From: Roseiarcus sp963721905
GTDB taxonomy: Bacteria > Pseudomonadota > Alphaproteobacteria > Rhizobiales > Beijerinckiaceae
Assembly (NCBI GenBank): GCA_963721905.1
Contig: CAVRMF010000029.1
Location: forward strand, 62,001-126,000
DNA length: 64,000 nucleotides
Direction: 5' to 3'
Position numbers and translations under genes: made by a program. Below the pieces are notes generated by a model. That model searched no databases, was not told the DNA's origin, and saw only the letters and a program-made list of their open reading frames with translations. Position 1 is the stretch's first letter. The number at the start of each line of letters is the position of its first letter. Shown piece by piece: positions 43,740 through 52,679 of this stretch.

Positions 43740-44563
43740 GCGCCTTCTCCCTGGCCTCTGGAGTGAATTGACAGAATCCAATCTACGACAAAATTCACGC
43801 CGATCGAAAGGATCGCGATCGCCGCGGCGGGGTATAGCGGAGTGGCGCTTCCCAGGCTGATCATGTCGCGCAGGTCCTTGACCATGCCGCCCCAATCCGC
43901 GGCGGGCGGTTGCACACCAAGGCCGAGAAAGCTGAGCGTCGCTATGAACAGAAACGTAAAGCAAAAACGAAGGCCGAATTCGGCCGTCAGCGGCGGCACG
44001 GAATTGGGCAGAATCTCCCGCGTCACGATCCACCACCAGCCCTCGCCGCGCAACCGCGCCGCTTCGACGAATTCGAGACTGACGACGTTCATTGCGACCG
44101 AGCGTGCGAGGCGGAAGACTTTGGGGGAATCGAGGATCGCGATCGTGAGTATGAGCGCGGGAAACGAGCTTCCGGCCACCGACAGGATGACCATCGCAAA
44201 AATGAACGTCGGCATCGAGAGCAGCAGGTCGACCAGCCGGGCGAGCGCCATATCGACCCAGCCGCCGGCGACTGCGGCCCCGAAACCGCAGATAATCCCG
44301 ATCGCGAAAGATAGCATCGTGATGACGAGGGAAAGGCCGATCGACAGACGGGCCCCATATATCAGGCGGCTCAAGATATCACGGCCCAAATTGTCGAGCC
44401 CCAACCAGTGCTGTGCGTCGGGTTCGCTGTAAGCGTCGCCGAGGACGTCAGCCTGGCCGAACGGCGCAATGAGCGGCGCAAAAATGGCGACGAAAAGATT
44501 GATCAGGACAATCGCCAGACCGATCTGCGCCCACACGCTAAGTTTGTACCCGAACAAGCGCAT
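43736..44563 (-). CDS. ABC transporter permease, DppC type
   Basis: A 275-residue inner-membrane permease with six hydrophobic segments, the N-terminal HWLGLDNLGRDILSRLIYGARLS-like signature region of DppC proteins, and the EAA loop (EFVEAARLRGEGWWWIVTRE). It is the second permease of the operon, 120 bp after the first and coupled to the ATPase gene by a 4-bp overlap. Confidence 0.93.
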   Translation of the reverse strand: MRLFGYKLSVWAQIGLAIVLINLFVAIFAPLIAPFGQADVLGDAYSEPDAQHWLGLDNLGRDILSRLIYGARLSIGLSLVITMLSFAIGIICGFGAAVAGGWVDMALARLVDLLLSMPTFIFAMVILSVAGSSFPALILTIAILDSPKVFRLARSVAMNVVSLEFVEAARLRGEGWWWIVTREILPNSVPPLTAEFGLRFCFTFLFIATLSFLGLGVQPPAADWGGMVKDLRDMISLGSATPLYPAAAIAILSIGVNFVVDWILSIHSRGQGEGA

Positions 44564-44682
44564 TGCTCAATTCCCTGCGATCCAGTGCGACCGCTTTTCG
44601 AACTTTCGTCGGCGCCCGATCCCGGATTGCGCCGTTTACGGCAAGACGCCTCCCGTCGAAGCCGATCGACGTCGCGGTTCCC

Positions 44683-45630
44683 TCAACGAGGTTGCCTCAG
44701 GCGCGGGTTGGACAGAATGGCGAGAATGTCGGCGATCAGGTTGAACAGAATGAACGTCGCGGCGAAGATCAGTCCGCAGGCCTGCACGACTGGCACATCG
44801 TGTTTCGACGTTTCGTCCACCATCAACTGGCCGAGGCCGGGGTAGACGAAGACGGTTTCGACGACGACCACGCCGACGATGAGATAGGCCAAGTCCAGCG
44901 CGATCACCGAGATGATGGGCGCGAGCGCATTCGGAAGCGCGTGGCGCACCACGATGCGCGACTTCGTCAGTCCCTTCAAAGTCGCCATTTCGATGTAGGG
45001 ACTCGCCATCACCGAAAGCACCGAGGCGCGGGTCATGCGCATCATGTGCGCGACGATGACGAGCACTAGCGTCAACATCGGCAGGAACGCATAGTAGAGA
45101 CGGTCGCCGAAACCCATGTCCGGCGTCACGTTGGCGAGCGAGGGAAACCAGCCGAGATCCACCGAGACATATTTGATGAGGATATAGGCGAGGAAGAATT
45201 CGGGCACGGAGATCGTCATCAACGTGATGAGATTGATCAGCCGGTCGAACCATCCGCCTTGCCAAATCGCGGCCAGCACGCCTAAGCCGACCGCCAGGGG
45301 CACTGCGACAATCGCCGCGTAGGCGGCGAGGAACATCGTATTGGCGAAGCGCGGCGCGATCTCGGTCAGCACGTCGCGCCCGTTGGCGAGCGAATGGCCG
45401 AAATCGCCGTGCAGCGCGCCGAACAGCCAGTCGAAGAACCGCAGGACTGCCGACCGATCAAGTCCGAGGTCGAGACGCAGCTTGGCCAAGCTTTCCGGCG
45501 TCGCGGTATTTTGCAGGATCGCCGATGCGAGATCGCCCGGCATCATCTCCGTCCCTGCAAAAATCAGGAGGGACGCGCCGAGCAACGTCAGGATGCCCAG
45601 GCCGAATCGCTGGATCACAAGCTTCAACAC
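44683..45630 (-). CDS. ABC transporter permease, DppB type
   Basis: Inner-membrane permease with FGLGILTLLGASLLIFAGTE near the N-terminus, the periplasmic PGDLASAILQNTATPESLAK loop with LDLGLDRS, and the EAA loop (YIEMATLKGLTKSRIVVRHA). A GTG at 45630 with a GGGGGCGG stretch upstream gives 315 residues and the usual DppB opening; an ATG at 45669 in the same frame adds 13 residues. The downstream spacer to DppC (44564-44682) shows no gene. Confidence 0.9.
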   Translation of the reverse strand: MLKLVIQRFGLGILTLLGASLLIFAGTEMMPGDLASAILQNTATPESLAKLRLDLGLDRSAVLRFFDWLFGALHGDFGHSLANGRDVLTEIAPRFANTMFLAAYAAIVAVPLAVGLGVLAAIWQGGWFDRLINLITLMTISVPEFFLAYILIKYVSVDLGWFPSLANVTPDMGFGDRLYYAFLPMLTLVLVIVAHMMRMTRASVLSVMASPYIEMATLKGLTKSRIVVRHALPNALAPIISVIALDLAYLIVGVVVVETVFVYPGLGQLMVDETSKHDVPVVQACGLIFAATFILFNLIADILAILSNPRLRQPR

Positions 45631-45787
45631 TACGTCCGCCCCCCGTCTCGCGGTTGCGCGTCGCGCCATGCCTCTCTCGCGGCGCCTCGATGGGGCCGCC
45701 GCCGTCGCTGCTACGTCGAGCCGATAGCCAAACCGCGGGGAATCCCCGCGCTCAGCGCGGCGAGGGACGAAGCGCGCGAGGCGCAAT

Positions 45788-45815
45788 GCGCGCCCGCCCC
45801 AAGGAGCGGGCGCGC
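45788..45815 (-). terminator. Intercistronic hairpin between substrate-binding protein and permease genes
   Basis: A perfect 10-bp stem GCGCGCCCGC / GCGGGCGCGC with an 8-base loop, 10 bp after the binding-protein stop, without a T run. A second small hairpin (CGCGGGG-AAT-CCCCGCG) is at 45734-45750. Such structures often protect the binding-protein message and limit permease expression. Confidence 0.55.
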
Positions 45816-45825
45816 TGCTAGGCGA

Positions 45826-47415
45826 TCAGGTCTTGATCCAGGCCTTCTGCGTGATGTAGCCATTGTCCATGTCGAAGCCGCCGTGAGGCGTATGCCCCCC
45901 GACTTTGTCGAGGTGCGCGTCGAGCCAGTCCTTGAACACGGGAATAATCGCGCCTCCCTGCTCGTTGAGCAGGGCCTGCATCTCCCAGATGTAGGGTTTG
46001 CGCTTGGCTTCGTCGGTCTCGCCGCGCGCGTCGGCGAGCAGTTTCTCGAACTTTTCGTTGTTCCAGTGCGTCTCGTTCCAGGGCGCGTTGGCGGCATACG
46101 CGACCGACAGCATCTGCGTCGCCGCCGCCCGGCCGCCCCAGTAGCTGGAGACGAACGCGCCCTTGAGCCAAACGTTGTCCCAGAAACCGTCGGCCGGCTC
46201 CTTCTTCAGGTCGACCTTGATCCCCGCCTTGGCGGCGCTGGCCTGAAGCAGCGCGCCCTCGTCCACAGCGCCGTTGAACGCCGCGTCGGACGCCTGCAGC
46301 AGGATCTTCGGATCGGCGATTCCCGACTTCTTGAGAAAGGCGGCAGCTTTCTCTGGATCGTACTTGCGTTGCGGCAATTCGCTGTTGAAGTAGGGATCGG
46401 TCGGCGGGATCGGATGATCGTTGCCGACCGTGCCGTAGCCGCTGAACAGCGCCTTGAGGATCTGCTCGCGATCGGTCGCAAGCTTCATCGCCATGCGGAT
46501 GTCCGCATTGTCGTAAGGCGCCTTATCGCATTGCATGGCAATCACCGCATGCCAACCGCCCGGCGCGCGCACGATCTGGATCTTGGGGCTCTTCGACAGC
46601 AGCGCCACGGCCTTGTGATCCACCCGGTTGATCGCGTCGATCTGGCCGGAGATGAGAGCGTTGAGCCGCGCGGAGCCGTCGTTGATGACCGTGATCTCGA
46701 CCGCGTCGAGATGGCCGCGCCCTTCCTTCCAGTAGTCGCGGGTCTTCTTGAGCGAGATGCGCACGCCCGGATCGTACTTGTCGAGGCTGAAGGGCCCGGT
46801 GCCGACCGGCTTCGCCCAATCCTTGAACCCATCCGGCACCATTTTGACGTGGTAGTCGGTCAGCGAATAGGGCAGGTCGGCGTCGGGCGCGGCGAGCGAG
46901 AGCTGAATCTGATATTTGTCCAGCTTCTTGACGTCGGTGATCGGCTTCAGCGAGCCGGCTCCGCCGGACTTGGTGTCGCCCCGGTGCAGGTTGAGCGAGT
47001 AGATGGCGTCGTCGGCATTGAACTCCTGGCCGTTCGAGAACTTGATCCCCTTGCGGAGATTGAAGATCCAGTCCTTCGCGCCGTTCTTCGGCTCGAAACT
47101 CTCGGCCAGATCCGGATGCGGCCTGCCATCTTCCCCCCATTCGATGATGCCGTCGAACAGACCAGGCGCGACGTCGATCATCACCGAGTCGTTGTAGGAG
47201 GTGACGTCGATGCTGTCGGTGGTGCTGCCGCCGCCGAGGCCGAGCCGCAACGTGCCGCCGTTCTTGGGCGTCTCGGCGGCGATCGCGTCGGCGCTCGCCA
47301 GCATGGTCGAAATCGCGAGGCTCGAGGCGCCGAGCGCGGCGGCGCGGCCCATGAACTCGCGGCGCGATACGGCGCCCTTGAGCAGCCGTCCGTTCCAGTA
47401 GTCCAGTTCACTCAT
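45826..47415 (-). CDS. ABC transporter substrate-binding protein (family 5), Tat-type signal
   Basis: A 529-residue periplasmic solute-binding protein of the oligopeptide/nickel class. The N-terminus SRREFMGRAAALGASSLAIS has the twin-arginine motif. Family features include GLFDGIIEWGEDGRPHPDLA, the DWIFNLRKGIKFSNGQEFNA segment and a C-terminal LLNEQGGAIIPVFKDWLDA. ATG at 47415 just after a TTTCCG-type purine tract on the coding strand. It is first in an operon with DppB, DppC and the fused ATPase. Ligand unknown. Confidence 0.92.
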   Translation of the reverse strand: MSELDYWNGRLLKGAVSRREFMGRAAALGASSLAISTMLASADAIAAETPKNGGTLRLGLGGGSTTDSIDVTSYNDSVMIDVAPGLFDGIIEWGEDGRPHPDLAESFEPKNGAKDWIFNLRKGIKFSNGQEFNADDAIYSLNLHRGDTKSGGAGSLKPITDVKKLDKYQIQLSLAAPDADLPYSLTDYHVKMVPDGFKDWAKPVGTGPFSLDKYDPGVRISLKKTRDYWKEGRGHLDAVEITVINDGSARLNALISGQIDAINRVDHKAVALLSKSPKIQIVRAPGGWHAVIAMQCDKAPYDNADIRMAMKLATDREQILKALFSGYGTVGNDHPIPPTDPYFNSELPQRKYDPEKAAAFLKKSGIADPKILLQASDAAFNGAVDEGALLQASAAKAGIKVDLKKEPADGFWDNVWLKGAFVSSYWGGRAAATQMLSVAYAANAPWNETHWNNEKFEKLLADARGETDEAKRKPYIWEMQALLNEQGGAIIPVFKDWLDAHLDKVGGHTPHGGFDMDNGYITQKAWIKT

Positions 47416-47770
47416 TTTTCCGTTTCCTCTAGTGTGGGCGCCCTTCCCCTGACAACGATTGACCGTTCCTTTGCAGACGGGCTGTCGTTCCACCGACTTG
47501 CCGCCAGTTTTGCGCGTCTGTCAATTGCGCGGCGCGCGTCGAAATAAAATTGGGTTCAACGGTCGGAGCTGCCTGAAAAATGTGCGGAGACGCGGACCTG
47601 GGCGCGGCGGAGCGGGCGCATCTCGCCGGGGCATAGGCGCGACGACATTTTCGCCAAAGAAACGTCTTCCGAACGACCAGAGACCGGATTCCAGGTCGCG
47701 TTGACTTGCGCAAAAGCCGAGATTAGGGGTTCGGCCTCGAATTGCCGAGCAATAGGGAGTTGCCCCGCCC
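47416..47770. other. Divergent spacer between the ABC operon and etfBA
   Basis: 355 bp carrying the promoters of both units. I see no convincing ORF, hairpin or named operator. Short frames in it lack ribosome binding sites. Confidence 0.5.
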
Positions 47771-48520
47771 ATGAAGATTCTCGTGCCGGTCAAGCGGGTG
47801 GTCGACTACAACATCAAGATCCGGATCAAGGCCGATGGATCGGGCGTCGAGCTCGCCAACGTCAAGATGTCGATGAACCCGTTCGACGAGATTGCCGTCG
47901 AGGAGGGTCTCCGCCAGAAGGAAGGGGGCAAGGCGACCGAGGTGGTGATCGTCTCGATCGGCCCGGCGCAGGCCAGCGAAACCATCCGCACCGCGCTCGC
48001 CATGGGGGCCGACCGCGGCATTCTGATCAAGACCGACGCGCTCGTCGAGCCGCTGGCGGTCGCCAAGCTCTTGAAGGCCGTCGCCGACGCCGAAAGCCCG
48101 GGCCTCGTCATCATGGGCAAGCAGGCGATCGACGACGACAGCAACCAGACGGGACAGATGCTCGCGGCGCTGACCGGCTGGGGCCAGGGCACTTTCGCCT
48201 CCAAAGTCGTGATCGGCGACGGCGCGGTCGAGGTCACGCGCGAAGTCGACGGCGGCATGCAGACCGTTTCGCTGAAGCTGCCGGCGATCGTCACCACCGA
48301 CCTCAGGCTCAACGAGCCGCGCTACGCCTCGCTCCCGAACATCATGAAGGCGAAGAAGAAGCCGATCGACGAGAAGACGCCGGCCGATTACGGCGTCGAC
48401 GTCGCGCCGCGGCTCAAAGTCCTCAAGACGGCTGAGCCCGGCGGCCGCAAGGCCGGGGTGAAGGTGAAGACGGTGGCGGAACTCGTGGCCAAACTGCACG
48501 ACGAAGCGGGAGTGATCTGA
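47771..48520 (+). CDS. etfB: Electron transfer flavoprotein beta subunit
   Basis: AMP-binding subunit of the electron carrier that links acyl-CoA dehydrogenases to the quinone pool. 249 residues beginning MKILVPVKRVVDYNIKIRIK, with SMNPFDEIAVEEGLR and the signature region SLKLPAIVTTDLRLNEPRYA. The stop overlaps the etfA start (TGATG). AGGGAG lies upstream of the ATG. Confidence 0.97.
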   Translation: MKILVPVKRVVDYNIKIRIKADGSGVELANVKMSMNPFDEIAVEEGLRQKEGGKATEVVIVSIGPAQASETIRTALAMGADRGILIKTDALVEPLAVAKLLKAVADAESPGLVIMGKQAIDDDSNQTGQMLAALTGWGQGTFASKVVIGDGAVEVTREVDGGMQTVSLKLPAIVTTDLRLNEPRYASLPNIMKAKKKPIDEKTPADYGVDVAPRLKVLKTAEPGGRKAGVKVKTVAELVAKLHDEAGVI

Positions 48521-49464
48521 TGGCGACCCTTCTTCTGGCGGAAGTCGTCAATGGACAGCTCAGCGACATGACCGCGCGCGCGCTGACCGCCGCGGTCGAA
48601 CTGGGCGCGCCGGTCGACGTGCTTGTCGCTGGTCAGAACGTCGGCGCGGCCGCTGCGAGCGCCGCTCAGCTTGCCGGCGTCGCCAGGGTGCGCATCGCGG
48701 ACTCGGGCGTCTACGCTCACGCGCTCGCCGAACCGCTTGCCGCGCTGATCGTCTCGCTCGCTCCCGGCTACGACGCGATCGTCGCGCCTTCAACCGCGAA
48801 CGCCAAGAACGTCATGCCGCGCGTCGCCGCCCTTCTCGACGTGATGCAGGTCTCCGACATCACCAAGGTTCTGGGCCCCAAGACCTTCGAGCGGCCGATC
48901 TACGCCGGCAACGCGATCCAGACGGTCGAAGCGACCGATTCGAAGATCGTCGTCACGGTCCGCACCGCCTCTTTCGCTGCAACGGGCCAGGGCGCCTCCG
49001 CGCCGACCGAAGCGGTCGCGGCGGCCGCCGATCCCGGGGTTTCGTCCTTCGTCGGCGAGGCGCTGGCCAGGTCCGACCGGCCGGAGCTGACGTCGGCCAG
49101 GATCATCATCTCGGGCGGACGCGCAATGCAGAAGGCCGAGAATTTCAAGACCTATATCGAGCCGGTCGCGGACAAGCTGGGCGCCGCCATGGGCGCCTCT
49201 CGCGCCGCGGTCGACGCCGGCTACGCGCCCAACGACTGGCAGGTCGGCCAGACCGGCAAGGTCGTTGCGCCGGAGCTCTATATCGCGGTCGGCATTTCGG
49301 GCGCGATCCAGCATCTGGCGGGCATGAAGGATTCGAAGGTCATCGTCGCGATCAACAAGGACGAGGAGGCGCCGATCTTCCAGGTCGCCGACTACGGCCT
49401 CGTCGCCGACCTCTATCAAGCGCTGCCCGAACTCACCGCCGAACTCGCCAAGATCGGGCGGTAA
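48520..49464 (+). CDS. etfA: Electron transfer flavoprotein alpha subunit
   Basis: FAD-binding partner of EtfB. The 314-residue protein has the C-terminal FAD signature: GRAMQKAENF, GQTGKVVAPELYIAVGISGA, IQHLAGM and VIVAINKDEEAPIFQVADYG. Starts by a 1-bp overlap with etfB, so the two are made together in equal amounts; hbd follows 98 bp later. Confidence 0.97.
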   Translation: MATLLLAEVVNGQLSDMTARALTAAVELGAPVDVLVAGQNVGAAAASAAQLAGVARVRIADSGVYAHALAEPLAALIVSLAPGYDAIVAPSTANAKNVMPRVAALLDVMQVSDITKVLGPKTFERPIYAGNAIQTVEATDSKIVVTVRTASFAATGQGASAPTEAVAAAADPGVSSFVGEALARSDRPELTSARIIISGGRAMQKAENFKTYIEPVADKLGAAMGASRAAVDAGYAPNDWQVGQTGKVVAPELYIAVGISGAIQHLAGMKDSKVIVAINKDEEAPIFQVADYGLVADLYQALPELTAELAKIGR

Positions 49465-49562
49465 GTCCCGCAGGACAGCACAAAAGGCGGAGGCGTCCGG
49501 CTGGACGGCCGCTCACGCTCGTCTATGATCCGCGACCGGGGCGGCTTGGTGGATTGACAGTC

Positions 49563-50444
49563 ATGGCACTCAACATCGACACGGTCGGCGTCATCGGCGC
49601 GGGGCAGATGGGCGCCGGGATCGCGCAGGTCGCGGCCCAGGCCGGCATGACCGTGCTTCTCAATGACGTCTCCGAGGACCGAGTGCATGCGGCGTTGGCG
49701 ACAATCAACGGCCATCTGTCGCGTCAGGTGCAGCGGGGTCAGCTGGACGAACCGGGGCGCAAGGCGGTCCTCGAGCGCATTCAAGTTGCGCCGACGCTCG
49801 ACAAGCTCGCCGACTGCGATCTCGTCGTCGAGGCGGCTGCGGAGAACGAAGAGCTCAAGCGCAAGATCTTCACCTCGCTCCGCACCTTCATGAAGCCCGA
49901 GGCGATCCTTGCCTCGAACACTTCGTCGATCTCGATCACGCGCCTCGCCTCGGTCACCTCCAATCCCGAACGCTTCATCGGCATGCATTTCATGAATCCG
50001 GTTCCGCGCATGCAGCTCGTCGAGCTCATTCGCGGCATTGCGACCAAGGACGACACGTTCGAGGCCGCCAAGGCCTTCGTCATCCGGCTCGGCAAGACGG
50101 CGACGATGTCGGAGGATTTCCCCGCCTTCATCGTCAACCGCATCCTTTTGCCGATGATCAACGAGGCGGTCTATACGCTCTACGAGGGTGTCGGTTCGGT
50201 CGATGCGATCGACACCGCCATGCGCCTCGGCGCCAACCACCCGATGGGCCCGCTGCAGCTCGCCGACTTCATCGGCCTCGACACCTGTCTCGCCGTCATG
50301 CAGGTGCTGCACGAGGGCCTCGCAGATTCGAAATACCGCCCGTGCCCGCTCCTGGTGAAATATGTCGAAGCCGGCTGGCTCGGCCGAAAGACGCAGCGCG
50401 GCTTCTACGACTACCGCGGCGAACACCCAGTGCCGACGCGGTAG
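49563..50444 (+). CDS. hbdA: 3-hydroxybutyryl-CoA dehydrogenase
   Basis: NAD(P)-dependent oxidation of 3-hydroxyacyl-CoA (or the reverse in polyhydroxybutyrate metabolism). 293 residues from the ATG at 49563 (GGTGGA about 9 bases upstream); the frame start at 49554 is a TTG. Motifs: VGVIGAGQMGAGIAQVAAQ, ASNTSSISIT, RFIGMHFMNPVPRMQLVELI with the catalytic His, and GPLQLADFIGLDT. The etfB-etfA-hbd order is common in Rhizobiales. Confidence 0.94.
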   Translation: MALNIDTVGVIGAGQMGAGIAQVAAQAGMTVLLNDVSEDRVHAALATINGHLSRQVQRGQLDEPGRKAVLERIQVAPTLDKLADCDLVVEAAAENEELKRKIFTSLRTFMKPEAILASNTSSISITRLASVTSNPERFIGMHFMNPVPRMQLVELIRGIATKDDTFEAAKAFVIRLGKTATMSEDFPAFIVNRILLPMINEAVYTLYEGVGSVDAIDTAMRLGANHPMGPLQLADFIGLDTCLAVMQVLHEGLADSKYRPCPLLVKYVEAGWLGRKTQRGFYDYRGEHPVPTR

Positions 50445-50474
50445 GGGCCTTCTGAATCTAGTAGATCATCCTTG

Positions 50475-51579
50475 CTACTGTTTTTCTTGATTTGTTACCT
50501 TCCGCACGGCAACTGCAGAAAAGTATTTCGTCCGCCCCTTTGCAGTGAGTCGCCAGCCGTCCTCGAGCGTCGAGTAAGTACGTTTGGAATCATCTGTCCT
50601 CGTTCGCGATACTAGCTGAGGTTCGATCAAACCCAACGCGGCGAACTGGTTTACGATCGTTTGCAGAGTTGCGTTTGTTACGCGACATTTTTCCGGAAGC
50701 TGGGCTATCTGGTAATCAGAATAGGTCCTCTTCAGAGATTCGGCACCGCCCGAGTACGCGCCAAAGATTACGCGTGAAAGTGCCTTTCTTAGTTCATAGT
50801 CGCGGGCGATCGACATTAACTCTCGCCCGATTCCAAAGAAAATCTCATCCCAAGAGAGCCGTACGTTTGACGAAGCGATCCTTTGATCATCTTCATCAAG
50901 GACTGCATGCTTGTCGAGTTGGAATGGGATGTCGACCTTATCATCCCCCTGAGAGTACCTCGACGCGTCCGCAACTTCCCCCAGTTGCTGCCGCAGCGCG
51001 TCGATCTCTCGCTCAGCGGACTCGAACCTCTCCTGCAAATTTGCGAGTCGCCTCAGGAGTTCGTCGTCATTGTATCCAACTGCTCTGACCCAACCCGTCG
51101 CGGGATGAGTTTGGATAGCCCAGGTTAGCGCAACAATAACTTGGGTCTGGAGGGTCAGTAGTATCGCGCCAATATTTGCGTGTATGGCGATTGTCGACAC
51201 GCTTACGAAATTCATCCAGTCGTTTCTTGGCCTTCTTGTCTATTTCGCTCTTCACGACGGGAAGTGCACTGGGATCTGCGTGCAGAAACGCAAGCACCGG
51301 TTTTTTCAATTCTACTGCGAGGTCATATTCTCGCTGTGTGTAGCTTAACCCACTTTCGTCAACAGACCCATAGCGCCCACCTATTATGAGCACGTAGTAG
51401 TCAGAGTCATTAATTATACTTCGAATTAGCTGCCAAGGGGTCGAATTTGCCGCAGGAAATATCTCCATTCCAGCAGGAATATGCCGAAGTTGAAGTATGG
51501 CGTCTAAGACGGCCTGTCTCTCTTCTCGAAGATCAATAAAAGTCGAACTAAGGAATATTTGGTATCGCTTGTCATTCAT
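50475..51579 (-). pseudogene. DUF4062-domain protein gene with a one-base frameshift
   Basis: Two overlapping frames make one protein of about 365 residues. The first (from ATG 51579) reads YQIFLSSTFIDLREERQAVL, GMEIFPAANSTPWQLIRSII, YVLIIGGRYGSVDESGLSYT, a DUF4062 domain; the second resumes with LQTQVIVALTWAIQTHPATG and WVRAVGYND, then a coiled coil (LLRRLANLQERFESAEREID) and a C-terminal winged-helix-like part. Dropping one base in the GG-A-GGG stretch near 51149-51154 joins them. The gene is clearly AT-richer than its neighbours, suggesting transfer. DUF4062 is found at the front of some STAND NTPases; here no NTPase is seen. The break may be real or a sequencing error. Confidence 0.72.
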
Positions 51580-51689
51580 TTGGGTATTCTCTTTGTGAGA
51601 TTGAGAGAGAAGTGGAGAATATAAGGCACCTTCCAGCGGGGAGTGATAATAGACAGTTGCGGGTTCTCACTGCAAGCTGTGGTTACCGG

Positions 51690-51958
51690 CCGTCCGGCGA
51701 TAAATTCGGCCTCCTCTTCCGCGTGATCCGCTCGGCCTCGCGCCGCCGCCACTCGGCGATCCTGGCGTGGTCGCCGGAGAACAGCACCTCGGGAATCGCG
51801 CACCCTTCCCATTCGCGCGGGCGGGTAGTGCGGATATTCGAGCAGGCCGGACCGAAGCTCTCCTCCTCTCCCGACGCCTCCTTACCCATCACGCGGGGGA
51901 TGAGCCGCACGCAAGCGTCGAGATTGCGAGCGCGGCGATTCCGCCATCTGAGAGTATT
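51690..51958 (-). pseudogene. trmD fragment B (C-terminal half)
   Basis: Aligns with 54565-54830 inside the long trmD copy. Readable pieces, with a compensating pair of frame changes, are ILSDGGIAALAI, VMGKEASGEEESF, IPEVLFSGDHARIAEWRR and EAERITRKRRP. It begins about where fragment A breaks off (the SIGDYVLSGG knot motif). No start codon or upstream half is present, so it is a relic of a duplicated trmD. Confidence 0.8.
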
Positions 51959-52055
51959 TTGCCAAGTAAATTATCGATTCTATAGCGACCTGACGCTGTC
52001 GCAACGTCGGGAGCGACCGTCGCGCCGCACTCTACTCTGCCAGCTGGGCGCGCGT

Positions 52056-52664
52056 TCAGGCGCCCTTTCCAGGCGCCTCGGCCCGCAGCAGCGTCTCGGC
52101 CGCGGATTTGAGCGCGGCGATGAACTCGGCCGGCGAATAATGCCGATTGGCGGTCAGTTCGCGTGGCGTCGGCGCGAGCGGGATCACGATGTCGGCGTGC
52201 GAACGCGATTTCGATTTCAGCCACAGCGCGCGGACGCTCAAGGCCGAAATCTGCAGGAGCCTCGGCTCATAGGATCGGCCGGCGAAGTCCCCGCCGGCTT
52301 CGGCGACCGAGCGCAGCTCCTGCTCGACCGAGCGAAACCTCGAATTCACGTTGACCCCTGAGAATTGCGGGCGCCGGCCGGCCGAGACCTCGGCCGCGAC
52401 GACCTCGTCGCCGCTCGTGAATTCGTGCCGCCAGGCCGAGAGTTTCGCTTTCCCGACGCCGGCACCGGACGCGACGTCGGCCAGCCCAAGGCCGTAGACC
52501 GGATAGGACAGGCCGGGGCTGGAGAGGTTTCGCGGCGACGCGACGATGCTCGCGGCGAAATTCGGCGCGCTCTGCCGAATGCCGGCGCTGCCGACAAGCG
52601 CCGGCAACATCGCCTGCAGGGCTTCAATCGAAGGTCTCGGCGCTTCGGGCGTCTCAATCGGCAC
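52056..52664 (-). CDS. Uncharacterised 202-residue protein, third gene of the protease cassette
   Basis: Starts at a GTG with GGAG 9 bases upstream. No domain recognised. It lacks a signal peptide and membrane helix; notable segments are SYPVYGLGLADVASGAGV, WRHEFTSGDEVVAAEV and HADIVIPLAPTPRELTANRH. It follows the protease gene by 15 bp on the same strand and is probably co-transcribed. A substrate, chaperone or immunity-type role for the protease is conceivable but only by position. Confidence 0.6.
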   Translation of the reverse strand: MPIETPEAPRPSIEALQAMLPALVGSAGIRQSAPNFAASIVASPRNLSSPGLSYPVYGLGLADVASGAGVGKAKLSAWRHEFTSGDEVVAAEVSAGRRPQFSGVNVNSRFRSVEQELRSVAEAGGDFAGRSYEPRLLQISALSVRALWLKSKSRSHADIVIPLAPTPRELTANRHYSPAEFIAALKSAAETLLRAEAPGKGA

Positions 52665-52679
52665 GGCTCATCTCCGGCG

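Noticed and set aside
40752..43766. 1004-codon open frame on the plus strand
   Set aside because: Antisense to ptsP and the fused ABC ATPase, both with clear family motifs. Long antisense frames arise from high GC at third positions; its translation is Arg/Asp-rich with no domain.
45394..47547. 717-codon plus-strand frame
   Set aside because: Lies antisense to the DppB permease and the substrate-binding protein; no start signal or recognisable domain.
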